NCBI GenBank assembly: GCA_026168455.1
Contig: CM047429.1
Coordinates: 3,655,720 to 3,719,719, forward strand
From: Theocolax elegans
Taxonomy: Eukaryota; Arthropoda; Insecta; Hymenoptera; Cerocephalidae
Reading direction: 5' to 3'
Length of the DNA stretch: 64,000 nt
The notes below the pieces were generated by a model. The model saw only the letters and a list, made by a program, of their open reading frames with translations. It was not told where the DNA came from and did no database searches. This document shows positions 1 to 11,802 of the stretch, piece after piece (the first letter of the stretch is position 1; every line of letters starts with the position of its first letter). A program made the translations under genes and the position numbers.

Positions 1-191
1 ACTACAATTATGGGCAACGCTCATCCATTACAAGTATTGACGATGAAATGCTCATTCGTCACTCGGTTGTTGGATGGAAACGCTTCCCTACCCAGCACGG
101 AGTGGTGAATTAATAAAAATGAAATTTAAAGACAAAATTTCAATTTTATAATTTATTATGCGACAAAACAGGACCGTCACAATATATATAT

Positions 192-1467
192 AGTGATCCA
201 GTTAAAAAATAGAATTTTGTTTTAATGTATGGAATCAGTAAAAAAATACTTGAATAGAGTATAGCTAAAGTTTTAGACTTGAGTTTCAATTAGTACCAGA
301 GTTGTAGCCGATCAAAAAATCGAATTTTTTGAAAAAAATGACTTTTTGGCCATTTTTATCACTTAATAACTCACAATCTAACAATTTTTTTTATATACAT
401 TAAATTTAAAACCATTTATAAATTTCAAGAAGAATCTGTTGAAATATTAAATTTATATCAGTTTAAAACAATAAATATAGTTATAATTAATAAAAACATT
501 TGTAGTAAAAAAAGGGTTGTACGATCAAAAATATTTAATCCATCCAAAAATCTAATTCATCGATGATTAATTACCTTCAAAATGATGAAAAGTTTGAGTG
601 CGTCAGAGCATTTCAGACAAAGTTATGGTGTTTAGGCAAATTTCTTAAAAAAAGAGAGAGCGAATGCATTTTATGAAAAAAACAGAGTAACCATATACTT
701 GCATTCAACCAATATGGCACTATTATTCCTCAATAACACTAAAATATACTATTTATTGTTAGTCACTGATACTTTTTAATGTCTAAGCTGCTTAAAAACA
801 CAAATCAGTAGGTATAGACAGTTATATGGATTTATTGGAATTATAAATGTTTCAGCTATTTATCCAATTATATAACAGGTTGTAACGGGGTGCGGATTGA
901 GTATAAGGAATAAAAAAACATCGAAGGTATCGGAGCGCGAATCCACGATCCCAGGAGCGCGAGGCAGAAGCCTCACCACTGCGCTACCATTAGGAATTAT
1001 CCCGGCTAGTCGACTTGGTCTATCGACGATCGTCGCCGATAATCCAGGGACCTACCCCGCCGACACTCGAAAATCCGTACCCGTCATTAGTTATACCTAC
1101 TGTTTTGTGTTTTAAGCAGCTTAGAGATTGAAAAGTATCAGTGACTAACAATAAATAGTATATTGTTTTATTGATTATAACTATATTAGATGTTTAAAAC
1201 TAATATAAATTAAATATTTCAACAGATTCTTGAAATATATAAACTTTTTCAAATTTAATGTATATACGAAAAAATTGTTAGATTTTGAGTTATTAAGTGA
1301 TAAAAGTGTCCAAAAAGTCATTTTTTTCAAAAAATTCGATTTTTTGATCGACTACAGCTCTGGTACTAATTGAAATTCAAGTCCAAAAATTTAGCTACAC
1401 TCTATTCAAGTATTTTTTTACTGATTCCATACATTAAAACAAAATTCTTTTTTTTAACTGGAACACT
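192..1467. repeat. Foldback (long inverted repeat) element
   Basis: The two ends are inverted copies: 192-505 pairs with about 1165-1467, starting AGTGATCCAGTT on the left and ending AACTGGAACACT on the right. A second inverted pair lies inside (about 749-818 with 1090-1165). No transposase reading frame is present, so this is a non-autonomous foldback or MITE-like repeat. I see no clean target duplication. The centre (about 881-1088) carries a separate small insert with its own weak inverted ends and a tRNA-like unit. Confidence 0.75.
912..992 (-). other. tRNA-derived, SINE-like Pol III unit
   Basis: Read on the minus strand, 989-970 gives a good A box (TGGTAGCGCAGTGGTGAGGC) and 951-932 a B-box-like stretch with the T-loop core TTCGCG. 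They are followed by a run of seven T (918-912), as expected for a Pol III terminator. The spacing suits a tRNA-derived promoter, but the acceptor and T stems pair poorly, so it is not a convincing functional tRNA. A tRNA-derived SINE or tRNA fossil is the best reading. Confidence 0.45.
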
Positions 1468-1500
1468 TCACATGGAATTTCCCATATATATTTATATATA

Positions 1501-1976
1501 CTAGGGGGGATTCGCCCCCCTGCGCGCTTCGCGCGCCAACCCCCTATTTTTAATTTCGAAAAAGGTTTTTCGTAATAAATTTATTTAAAATAATGTTTTA
1601 AATTGTATTATTTTTTCACTACCATGGATACCTTAGAAATTAAACAGATTCACACAACACTTTGGAAGTACTGTTATAGTGCATTGGGTTTTACAACAAA
1701 ACTTTAATTTTTTTTCAAGTACGATTATAATTTGTAAATAAAAGTTTTTACCAAACTTTAGTGTAATGAAATCAGAATAAAAATAATAAAAATAATAGAG
1801 ACATATTAAATGTTAACTGTAAATTTTAAACTATATGAATTCTTATACAGCTTAAATTCATATTTTAATAATTTTAAATGTTAATGAAAAATTAACTTAC
1901 CAAAAATAGTAAAGTGCATATACCTAACTGTAGTATTTCGTAAAAATTTATTAAAATATTGGATTATTTTAAACAG
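1501..1976 (-). mobile_element. Helitron-like repeat, copy 1 (3' end)
   Basis: On the minus strand the repeat ends with a GC-rich hairpin (GCGCGC-GAA-GCGCGC), a second G6/C6 hairpin and CTAG followed by T, which resembles Helitron 3' termini. The same roughly 470-bp sequence recurs at about 40,990-41,459 (plus) and 57,421-57,960 (minus), so it is a multi-copy family. This copy is cut at about 1976, where the LINE fragment begins. No Rep or helicase coding sequence is seen, so any such element would be non-autonomous. Confidence 0.6.
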
Positions 1977-1980
1977 GTAG

Positions 1981-2241
1981 TTTAAAGCAGTAGCTGCCAA
2001 AAAACTGCTGCAAGACGGGAAGCTCCGGATCGGATGGGTCAATTGCATAGTTCGACTGCGAGAGGTATCCTCGCGCTGCTACCGATGCCACGAATCGGGA
2101 CACATCGCGAGGGAGTGCAAGAGCGCAGTCGACCGGTCAGCGCAATGCTATCGGTGCGGCCAAGAGGGCCACAAAGCAGTGGACTGCGAGGCCAAAGCAA
2201 AGACCTCGCATGAGGAAGGAGCACACATCAAAAATGACTAA
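1981..2241 (+). pseudogene. LINE ORF1 (gag-like) C-terminal fragment with zinc knuckles
   Basis: The frame is open from just after a stop at 1978 to the TAA at 2239. It encodes two adjacent CCHC knuckles, CYRCHESGHIAREC and CYRCGQEGHKAVDC, the RNA-binding end of an R1/jockey-type ORF1 protein. The stop overlaps the start of the next frame in the string ATGACTAA, an arrangement seen in LINEs that reinitiate translation. Everything N-terminal to this piece is missing; the left boundary is the junction with the Helitron-like repeat. Confidence 0.8.
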
Positions 2242-2820
2242 GGTGCTTCAAATAAACCTCAACCACTGCGCTGTGGCCCAGGACATGCTGTCCCAGCTGG
2301 TCAGAGAGGAGAGAGCGGACGTAGCGATCATCAGCGAGGAGTTCCGGGATCTCGAGAAGTCGAACTGGGTAAGGGATGCCACGGGCAAGGCGGCCATCTG
2401 GGTATGTGGAAATATACACAGCTCCAGAAAGATGGTCGCCCCCCTTCCCAGCTTCACCTGGGTGGAGGTGGCGGGGGTACGTATGTACAGCTGCTACTTC
2501 CCGCCCAGCGATTCCACCGAGGACTTTGCGAGATCTCTGGATGCAGTCGTCACCAGTGCTCGGTCCTCACGGCTGCCGGTCGCAATCGGTGGGGACTTCA
2601 ATGCTTGGGCGACGGACTGGGGCAGCGCCAAGACCAACGGCCGTGGTCGCGCACTCCTCGAGGCGTTCGCTCTACTGGGGCTGGAGATCGCCGAACACAG
2701 GGACAACCCCGACTTTCACCAAAGCCGGCAAGTCGTCCATAGTCGACCTCACCTTCATCGATCCTAGATTGACGGGGGGAGGGGGAATCGGCTGGAAAGT
2801 TAGCAATCATTACACGGGTA
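2234..2820 (+). pseudogene. LINE ORF2 endonuclease domain, truncated
   Basis: The frame starts at the ATG that overlaps the ORF1 stop and encodes an apurinic-type endonuclease of the R1-like group: an N-terminal QINLNHC-type start, then GGDFNAWATDWG near residue 125. Near 2715 a one-base shift moves the conserved end of the domain (SSIVDLTF) into another frame. The homology stops at the SNHYTG region, where the catalytic SDH should follow, and a run of A begins. Reverse transcriptase is absent. The GC content is much higher than that of its surroundings. Confidence 0.8.
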
Positions 2821-2836
2821 AAAAAAAAAAAAAAAA
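2820..2836 (+). other. A17 tract at the 3' edge of the LINE fragment
   Basis: Seventeen consecutive A directly follow the endonuclease coding sequence. It could be a poly(A) tail acquired after premature 3' end formation, or a chance A-run at a recombination junction. Confidence 0.5.
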
Positions 2837-3545
2837 CCGAGCTAGATCGATGTCTAACACATCGATCATTGCCGCCGTACCTCGCCTCTGGCATACCGGC
2901 GGTCGTCCTTGTCACGTCTTTTTTGCTATCTACTTGTCTTCCTTATCTTAGACTGTGACGGTTTTTTATTCCTTTTACTTTATTTTATCTTTTCTATTTT
3001 TGGGGAACTAGGGACTAGGACTTTCTATTTTTCCTACTTCTTTCTTTTCTCTTCCTTCTCTTTCTACTCTATTCTTCTTTTTTCCTAGTATCTTCCTTCT
3101 TCTCTCTTCCTTTTCTTTCTTCTTCTACCCTACTTTGGTTTCTTATTTTCTTCTGTCTATCTTCTTTTATAAAGAAGCAGTTCCTACCTAGCGTCCATTC
3201 ATTCTCCCTACCATTCATACCCTTTCATACTATCTTTCAAACTTTATCTTTCATCTCCATTCTTTCTTCTTTCTCTCCATTGCCATTTTTCCTCTTTCAT
3301 CGTCATTCATTCTCGTCAGTTATATTCTATCTAATAGAATGTGTTAGTTTACCTATTGTCTAGTATGATAAGCTATCTTGATTACCTCTGTATCTATTTC
3401 CTTTCCTATTCCTCCATTTGTTAGTTACAATGGAAATCTTTCTAACCTAACCACTTTCATTCCCTTCTCACTTATGCTTTTCCTTTTTCTCTCTCTTTTT
3501 CTCTTGTCTATCTACTTCCTGGAATATTGTCTATCCCTAACCTAC
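2837..3545 (-). other. Probable 3' region of the minus-strand LINE; strongly strand-biased
   Basis: No coding frame is visible. From about 2940 to 3560 the plus strand is almost entirely C and T (CTTTC, TTCCTT and similar), so the LINE transcript strand is purine-rich. The adjacent ORF2 stop lies at 3546, so this is most simply the 3' untranslated region. Confidence 0.5.
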
Positions 3546-6524
3546 TCACTCATTCTCTTCCCTTAACTCTTCTGTTTGCACCTCTTCCTCAGTTTCCACT
3601 ATGTCTACGACTAAATCTCTTTCTAAAATTTCCGTAGCATCCTTTGCGAGTAAGATTTCTTTTGTCATCCTTGTCAGCCTCTCGGTCCCTTCCTTTGTTT
3701 CCAATAAGGCTTTTGTGTTTCTCATTCCTGCCTCTGTCTCCTGCATGTGTTTTAGTCTTATTTGTTCGTACTTCACGCATTTCCATATAACATGCTCCGG
3801 GGAGTCTGTCTCTCCGCAGCTGCATAGGTCTGATTCTACAAAGTTAAATCGCATTCTGAAAGTTTGAAAACTTCCACGTCCACTAAGAATTTGCATTAGA
3901 TACTTACTCGGTTTAAGCCACGTCTTTTTCCTTCTTTCTTCCACGTTTGGCATTATCTCATATGTATGTCTGCCCTTAGAGAGTTATTCCACCTCGACTG
4001 CCACACCTTCCTCATTTCCTTGTCCAGTTCACACCTTGCGTTCTATTTTCTCTTCCATTCATTGCCTGGTAGAGGATTCACCGTCTGGTATGTGTAGCCC
4101 ATGTATTTAAATTCCTTGTTCTTCCTTATGTAATACATTCCTATTCTTTTTTCACATTCCAGATCTATCGGCAAGTGACCCGTTATCATTGTGATCGACT
4201 CAGCCGAAGTGGTTCTATATGCTCCCGTTGTTTTCGTTAGAGCAAATCTTTGAGACATTATGAGCTTTTTCTTTTGGACATTATTTGCGAGTTTAAACCA
4301 TCCTGCTGCTGCGTACGTTATAATTGGTATATATACCCCTTTGTATATTATTTCCAGAGAACGATAGCCCAAGCCCCACTCATCTCTAGCTAATCTCGCT
4401 AACCTTTGGAAAATTCCTCTGGTTTTCATTGAGATCTCCGTGACATGATGCTGCACACTTAGGCCTTCGCCAAATGAAACTCCCAGATATTTTACTGGTT
4501 CCTGTCTTTTAATTCTCTTGCCATTTATTTTAATTACTGGGTAACATTTTTCATGGAATGTTCCCTTGGCTAAGAGCATGCCACATTTATCTGGTGCATG
4601 TTTCATTTTGACCTTTTTGCTCCATCTCTCTATCATGTCAATTGCAGCTTGTCCTCTTATTTCTAGTTCTCTCCTGGAGTCTCCTTCTACTATCACTGCC
4701 TGGTCATCTGCATAGGCTATCGTCTCATGTCCTTCTCTTTCTAATGCGTGAAGTATTTCGTCGAATACTACGTTCTATAGGATCGGCCCCAGTAGTGAGC
4801 CCTGGGGACAACCCTTTGTCACATCTTTACTCGCAAAGTTGCCACCTTCGGAAATAATTACTTTCCTATTACAGAGGTAATCCTAATTATTTCATACAAT
4901 CTCCAGGGGCATCTCATGTGTCTTAGTTTTTCCAGTACTCCCGGCCACCATACGTTATCAAATGCTCCCTTTATGTCAAGAAACATTATGATCACGTATT
5001 TCTTGTTGGATTGTTTCACTTTATTAACTACATAGACTATCGCATCTTCTGTGGATCTATTCTTCCTGAAGCCGTATTGTTTATCTGAAAGACTGGGTTC
5101 CACTACTTTTTCCAGTTTTCTGATTATCAGTCCTTCCAGTATTTTGCCTAATATAGATAAAAGGCATATTGGTCTATACGAGCTTAGGAGACTTGGATCT
5201 TTATCGATTCCTTTTTTTATAGTAATGACCTTTCCAACTTTCCACATGTTCGGAAGATGCCATACTTTAAACAGCTATTGTATATCTTTAACAGATCTTC
5301 GCCGACTACCTCTAGAGCACTTTTAATTATTGTCACATCGAAACAGTCTATTCCTGGAGCTTTACCTGGCTTCATTTTCTTTACCACTTGTACCATCTCT
5401 GTTATTGTAAACTCCTCCGTTTCTCTGTATTCGTCTGTATATCTATTGTTTTGCAGCCTCATATTCGCTTGCTCTTGTGTCTCTGAGTATATTTCATCGT
5501 CGGGGAACAGTCGGACTAGTATCTGTTTTGCTGTTTCTTCCCAAGTCATCATGTATCCACTATCTGTTAGAATGTTACTTGCGATGTCTCTAATCCTTGC
5601 CTTTTTGGCGGCCAGTTTGTACAGTAAGCTCCATGGATTGTCATTGCCTTGTCTAGTTACGAACTCTTCCCATTTATGAGTCTTTGTCGAGTCAATTTGT
5701 CTTGTATACTGTCTCTTGGCCGACTTATAAACCCTTTTCTTATATTCCCTTTGTTCTGGGTTTCTTTCCTTTTGAAATTGCCGTCTCAGTTTGTTTGTGT
5801 ATTTTTTGGCCTGAGTCAGTTCTTCGTTCCACCATGGGACTTTCCTATTTGATTTATTCTTAGTTGGTATGGCTTTGTCACATGCCATCCTTATGCCACT
5901 GGTTATGTTTCTCAAGCCGGCGATCGTTGAGCCTGTATCGTGATAGTTCGGAAATGGTTTCCAGTTTTCTCTTAGAGTGTGTACAAATATACCCCAATTA
6001 GCCTTGCTGATCATGTAACGCCTCATATTTTCGCTGTTTCTGTATCTCCCGCTTACAGCTATTTCTCCTATCTCGAACGTTATAGTCCTGTGATCGCTGG
6101 AAGTCCAGTTCTTTTGAACTTTCCAGTTATGTATTCTTTCGATCATATTAGGTGAGGCTATTGTTACATCTACGTGTCCTTCTCCGACTTCACTTGCGAC
6201 CGTTGCTATCCTATTAGGGTCATTTATCACACACAAATTATTCTGGATAATAAACTCTTCTAGCTTTTCTCCTTTTGCGTCTGTGTCTACTGGACCCCAT
6301 AAGGCTGATCGGGCATTAGAATCGATACCAATAATAAAATTCTTTCCTTCCAGTGCATTAATAATTGTTATAATAATAATTCTTATTCCCATTCCGTAAT
6401 CCATCACTTTATTCGACCTTGTATACGGCTCCTGTAACATTAAAGCTTGTATCCCATTTTCATACGCTTTTTGCCTGATTTCGCGTACTACCCTTCTCGA
6501 TCGCCTGGCATTAAGTTGAGCCAC
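3546..6524 (-). pseudogene. LINE ORF2: endonuclease, reverse transcriptase, C-terminal zinc finger
   Basis: Order on the minus strand: endonuclease (about 6524-6080; FIIGIDSNARSALWG and SSDHRTITFEI visible, with an apparent internal deletion after residue 40), a linker, then RT blocks (PGKAPGID near 5360, SSYRPICLLSILGK near 5180, FLDIKGAFDNVWW near 4970, and the catalytic YADD near 4715). A CxC...H...C finger sits near the C terminus (about 3800). It is R1-clade-like. Breaks: a frame change near 5240, a TAG in place of Trp just after the GCPQGSLLGPIL block (about 4776), and a shift near 3985. The coding sequence is therefore dead, although most motifs remain recognisable. Confidence 0.88.
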
Positions 6525-6537
6525 AAATAACCTGTTC

Positions 6538-7111
6538 TTATTCTCCGTAATCCGTGTTATTGACTAGTCTTTCCAATGCCTTGCTATAGCATGGGCATTT
6601 TGTGTCTAGAACATTGTGTTCTGACTTTTTCTTGGCCTTTACACAGTTAATACACTTCTTCTGGCTATTCTTATTCGGGCACTTATCAAAGGAGTGACCT
6701 TTTTCGGCGCAATGAGAACAGTACACCTCGTTATGGCATACCTTACTTATGTGTCCGTAACCCTGGCACTTATAGCATCTGGAGACTAGCACGAAGTCCT
6801 GCACTTTACAAGATTGGTAGTCTACAAATATTCTCCTCTTTTCTAATATCTACCACCCAGTTCGTCCTAGTTCCCTCTTTCTTCCCGGTTCTAAATATCG
6901 GGGTTATCTGTCTTTTGGCCTCGTCTTGTGTGCATGGATTCTGTTCTGCTATAATTTCGACAATTTCTTTCTCATTTATGTTCTTAGGTAAGTCATAAAT
7001 GATTAACCTCAGTCTCTGTTTTGTTGGTCTCGTCATTTCGAAGTTTGCCCTTAGTTCTTTCTTATTAAGAATCTTATGCAGAGATTCTTCATTCTCCGTT
7101 TCTATCAACAA
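6538..7111 (-). pseudogene. LINE ORF1 (gag-like), N-terminally truncated
   Basis: It lies just upstream of ORF2 on the same strand. The first part (7111-6806) contains an RRM-like stretch (LRLIIYDLPKNI). A frame change near 6805 leads into three Cys-rich knuckles, CYKCQGYGHISKVC, CSHCAEKGHSFDKC and a final CxxC pair. This is the usual ORF1 plan of R1-like LINEs. The 5' part is missing at the junction with the gypsy element at about 7111, consistent with 5' truncation during target-primed reverse transcription. Confidence 0.8.
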
Positions 7112-7209
7112 GCCCTTATTAATTGTGCTGTGAGTAGAGCCTCAAGCAACGATAAACGTCGTGAAAGCTGGAGCAAGGTCACAAAGAGAGGTCGAACAGA
7201 CGTAGAGAA

Positions 7210-10200
7210 ATGCCACGAGAGAAACGTGCGGTGGCCACTTGCGATCAGTGCACTCAGACGGATTCGTCCGATGGGTATCAGTCTGATCGCGAACCTGCTC
7301 GTAGGAGATCCGATTCTCGTAGGGCGGATGAAGGCCGAAAAGAGAGTAGGAATCCTTCTACCAGCAGGCGTAGGAGTTCCCGGACGGATAATAGAGATGA
7401 CCGTGGGGAAAGAGACTCCTACGAGGCCAGGCCAAGGTATCGTGAAGACGATAACCGAACGCACGATCGGACAGGGTGCGCACGAGAGCTGCGTATCTGG
7501 AACATGTCCTTTGATGGTGAGACCAAAAAGGAAGCGGAAGAGTTACTGAACCGTTTGCACGACTTCAGAAATGACAACGAGTTCTCAGATCGCAGGATGT
7601 TCAGTGCCCTGCCCAATGTGTTCTCAAAATCAGCTCTATTCTGGTATAGAATAGTTCAGCCATCTCTTCGAGATTGGCGTGATTTTAGATCGAGTTCCTA
7701 AATGAGTATGGCCGTATAATAGATGACAAAGATTTACTCATGGAACTTCGAACAAGAACACAAAATGAGGTAGAAAAGGCTACGACGTTCTTGAACTGAT
7801 ACAGAGCGATCGTAAATAAGTAAACAGGAGAAGATGGCCTACTCGCAGATGAGGCCAGATACCGTAGGTACATACCAGTACGACAAATCAGGAATTTTTC
7901 TGATTTGACAAGCTATGGTAAAGAGTACGAGCAGCATTTAACATGGGATACGAAATTCTCCAGTTCCAACGTTAAGCGTGAGAAGCTCGTACCAGAAGCT
8001 TTTCCGAAATAGAGTGGTGAAGCACGAGTTTCGGGTAAAATGGCGACTGTTACCGAAAAGAGTAAGGATGAGTCTTCTCATTCGGATAAACAGTCGTCTA
8101 AGAAAACTATTAAGAAGAAGAGCAAGAAAAGTGCGAAAAACTCGCCAAACTCTTCTTCGAGGGAATACGAAGCAGCCGCTGTGTACGGTACTTCCAACGT
8201 CGCTAATAGTTTTCAGAAACGATACGGCAAATCGAATAATGGAGTGAGTGCTCACAATTCGAAATCCGTATCGTACGTGCCTGTTTCTCAACAGTCACCT
8301 AGGCAACAAAAACAGAGCTCGGGCAAAAGAGAAAGACGTGCTTGGACGAATTCTCAACTGCTCCAGCAAAATGTTTTTGTCCCACAAATGGCACAAAACT
8401 TGGTGAGGTATGTGCAACCACAGGCGACGGCAGTAAACCCAACGAACCTGAGCACCAACTTTGTCGGCGTGTGTTTCACATGCCAAAAAGTCGGTCATAG
8501 GTCGTCGGATTGCCCGAGCCGAACATGCTACCGATGCGGAAACATTGGGCACTCCGCTGAGCAGTGCTCTACCGAATTGGTAGCAAAGGAGTGCCAGCTG
8601 TGTGGAACTAGTGGCGTTACACTCCAAACATGTCCTAATTGCGTCAGATTCCTCCAAAACGTGGGAAACCTGAACGCAGAGCACCCGAGCTGCCCCGGGC
8701 GCCCTGCACTGCAGTAAGTAAACCGCATGGTTTACAAGGGCAAGAGTTTAAGGTTGGAGAACCCTCTATACTCTTTAAGAGGTCTAGCAAATCATTTGCT
8801 GACTTCTCTAAAGTCCTTAACGAAGATCAAATCCCTCTTAGACCGAAGTTGGCGTTGAAAGTGAGTCTGAGTGTAAGGATCCTAAACGTGTCTGGGGATT
8901 CGACAGATGGAAAAGTTCTTAGAACACACCTGTCAATCCCACCCGAGCTTTGCAAGGTAAAACAGAACAAGGAACCTTATTAGACCAATATACTCTGGTA
9001 GCAGAGATATATGGTGAAGAAGGCGTAAAGAGATCGTTATCTCAGCTTCGCCCCTTAGCACTATCGGATTGTGAACGACTTTTGGTTGTTCGCTCATCGT
9101 TCACCCCGTTGCGACACACCTAGTACTCATTCGGATAAACAGTCGTCTAAGAAAACTATTAAGAAGAAGAGCAAGAAAAGTGCGAAAAACTCGCCAAACT
9201 CTTCTTCGAGGGAATACGAAGCAGCCGCTGTGTACGGTACTTCCAACGTCGCTAATAGTTTTCAGAAACGATACGGCAAATCGAATAATGGAGTGAGTGC
9301 TCACAATTCGAAATCCGTATCGTACGTGCCTGTTTCTCAACAGTCACCTAGGCAACAAAAACAGAGCTCGGGCAAAAGAGAAAGACGTGCTTGGACGAAT
9401 TCTCAACTGCTCCAGCAAAATGTTTTTGTCCCACAAATGGCACAAAACTTGGTGAGGTATGTGCAACCACAGGCGACGGCAGTAAACCCAACGAACCTGA
9501 GCACCAACTTTGTCGGCGTGTGTTTCACATGCCAAAAAGTCGGTCATAGGTCGTCGGATTGCCCGAGCCGAACATGCTACCGATGCGGAAACATTGGGCA
9601 CTCCGCTGAGCAGTGCTCTACCGAATTGGTAGCAAAGGAGTGCCAGCTGTGTGGAACTAGTGGCGTTACACTCCAAACATGTCCTAATTGCGTCAGATTC
9701 CTCCAAAACGTGGGAAACCTGAACGCAGAGCACCCGAGCTGCCCCGGGCGCCCTGCACTGCAGTAAGTAAACCGCATGGTTTACAAGGGCAAGAGTTTAA
9801 GGTTGGAGAACCCTCTATACTCTTTAAGAGGTCTAGCAAATCATTTGCTGACTTCTCTAAAGTCCTTAACGAAGATCAAATTCCCTCTTAGACCGAAGTT
9901 GGCGTTGAAAGTGAGTCTGAGTGTAAGGATCCTAAACGTTCTGGGGATTCGACAGATGGAAAAGTTCTTAGAACACAACCTGTCAATCCCACCCGAGCTT
10001 TGCAAGGTAAAACAGAACAAGGAACCTTATTAGACCAAATATACTCTGGTAGCAGAGATATATTGGTGAAGAAGGCGTAAAGAGATCGTTATCTCAGCCG
10101 CTTAGCACTATCGGAGTGAACGACTTTGGTTGTTGCTCATCGTCACCCCGTTGCGACACACCTAGTAAAAAGAACAAGAAGCCCTTGGTGGAGAAGGAAA

Positions 10201-10331
10201 TTGTCCTCAACAACGAGCCCTTGGTGGAGAAGGTAGTAGTGGATGGTGTGCATGACATGAACCGTACAAACTCATTGCCGAGAAGTACAGTTCAGGGGGG
10301 GGGGGGCAGATGCCGTACCAAGTACGTCTAA
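7210..10331 (+). pseudogene. gypsy 1 gag (nucleocapsid with zinc knuckles), broken and partly duplicated
   Basis: The first open part (7210-7701) has an Arg/Ser-rich N terminus and a capsid-like region (WNMSFDGETKKEAEELLNRL). Homology continues through stops near 7798 and 8010 into a basic segment and the knuckles CFTCQKVGHRSSDC and CYRCGNIGHSAEQC plus two further CxxC pairs (8040-8717). The whole knuckle segment then repeats almost exactly (9126-9766). Gag normally coats genomic RNA and forms the particle. The frame cannot be followed as one protein. Confidence 0.8.
8077..10167 (+). repeat. 1.05-kb tandem duplication inside gag
   Basis: 8077-9125 and 9126-10167 are direct copies offset by 1049 bp. 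They are identical over most of the coding part and differ downstream mainly by single-base insertions and deletions (for example around 9060-9115 versus 10105-10155). Both copies end with GACACACCTAGTA. This is either recent unequal exchange or an assembly error. Confidence 0.92.
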
Positions 10332-10670
10332 ACTGATGCACACAGCATCGATTCCTAACGACGATAGTCAAACCGATCAGATAATTGCTGGAATCCAATC
10401 GGATAACCGACTATTCTTTTTAGTACGACTCGATGGAAAGGACTTTAAAGCATTTTTCGATCCTGGCGCCATGGTCTCTCTTGTACGATCAGATGTTGTC
10501 GAATAGTACAAGTTTAAATGGAGACCTGTCAAGGTTATCGTGAAAGGTGTGGCTGGACCAGCACTTAAAGTCCTTGACCTTATCGACATTCTATTCTGTG
10601 TAGAAGGCCTTGATGGCAATATCCAACAGAGAATTGTAGAGAATATAAGCTACCTGGCGTATTGGCGAGA
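10325..10670 (+). pseudogene. gypsy 1 aspartic protease, degenerate
   Basis: The frame encodes FFLVRLDGKDFKAFFDPGAMVSLV, with the catalytic motif appearing as DPGA (10459-10470) instead of the usual D-S/T-GA. A TAG at about 10503 interrupts it. It lies between gag and RT as expected for gypsy pol. Confidence 0.7.
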
Positions 10671-10801
10671 GTGATTGGTGACACTTCGTCAGAGATACAG
10701 CTCATGACATTGATTCGAGGATTTTATCTGAATGTGCTGGTATAATTGAGATACAGGACGACCAGCGGAAACAAGTCAACGAGTTAGTTGAAAGCCTACT
10801 C

Positions 10802-11802
10802 TTGCCCTCAGGAGACGTACACGGCTTTACGACGTTAACGGAGCACCACATAGTGGTTGAGCCTGGTGCAAGACCGGTTCTCGAATTTGCTCAGAGAGAG
10901 GTCAAAAAGATGTTTGACAAGGGCATTATTGAACCGAGTGCGAGTGATTCGTCAGCTGCTCCGGTCATCGTTCGCAAGGACGAAGGAAGTTATCGCTTCT
11001 GTATCGATTTTCGAGACCTTAATGCAGTCACAAAACGTGATTCTTATCCAATTCCTAATATGGATACCATATTGGATAAGCTGCATAATGCAAGGTACAT
11101 ATCGAAAATTCATCTTAAGAAAGCGTACTTCCAAATATCAATGGCCGAGGCGAACCGGCATTATACTGCATTTGCTGTACCAGGGTCGGGGTTGTGGCAG
11201 TTCACGAGAATGCCTTTTGGCCTCATGAATGCTCCTATGACCTTTGCACGGCTTATAGATGCAATTTTCGGACCTAAGGTGGAACCTCATGTGTGGTTAT
11301 CTAGACGACTGATCGTTATTATCGAAACTTTTGAGGACCATCTAAAATGTCCAGTGTAACGTTCCTTGGGTACAAATTGGACGCGGACGGCATGAGGCCT
11401 GATAAGGAACGAGTCGCTCCAGTTCTTAACTACCCTACCCCTCGTAATGTCAAACAGCTGAGATCCTTCCTCGGGATGGTAGGCTGGTATTCTCGATTCA
11501 TTAATCGAGAAGCTGACATTAAAGCTCCCTTTACCAAGTTACTGCGTAAAGACCAGGCTTGGGATTGGGGCGAGGAGCAGGAGGAGGCGTTTCGTCAGCT
11601 TAGAGTTGCGTTAGCTGAAGCGCCTGTATTAGCCCATCCAGACTTTTCTAAGCCATTTACCGTCCAAAGTGATGCTAGTGACTTAGCAATAGGTGCGGTG
11701 TTGACGCAATTGGACGACGAGGGTTTCGAACATCCGATTGTCTATGTCAGCCGATTATTAAATCGCGGCACAAAAATCTCAAGGAGCCGTCGGGTAGGTT
11801 AG
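10802..11802 (+). pseudogene. gypsy 1 reverse transcriptase and RNase H start, broken
   Basis: The open part 10802-11345 carries YRFCIDFRDLNAVTKRDSYP, the first catalytic block as SKIHLKKAYFQI (the usual Asp replaced by His) and FTRMPFGLMNAP. The Y-x-D-D block near 11300 is destroyed by a small indel. After a short deletion, 11347-11802 resumes with FLGYKLDADG, the connection domain and the RNase H start (FTVQSDASDLAIGAVL). Loss of the first RT aspartate and of the YxDD frame means that it is inactive. Confidence 0.88.

Noticed and set aside
897..1115. 72-codon plus-strand frame
   Set aside because: Antisense to the tRNA-like unit and without any protein motif.
8295..9733. Repeated 129-codon minus-strand frames
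   Set aside because: They are antisense shadows of the duplicated gag knuckle region.
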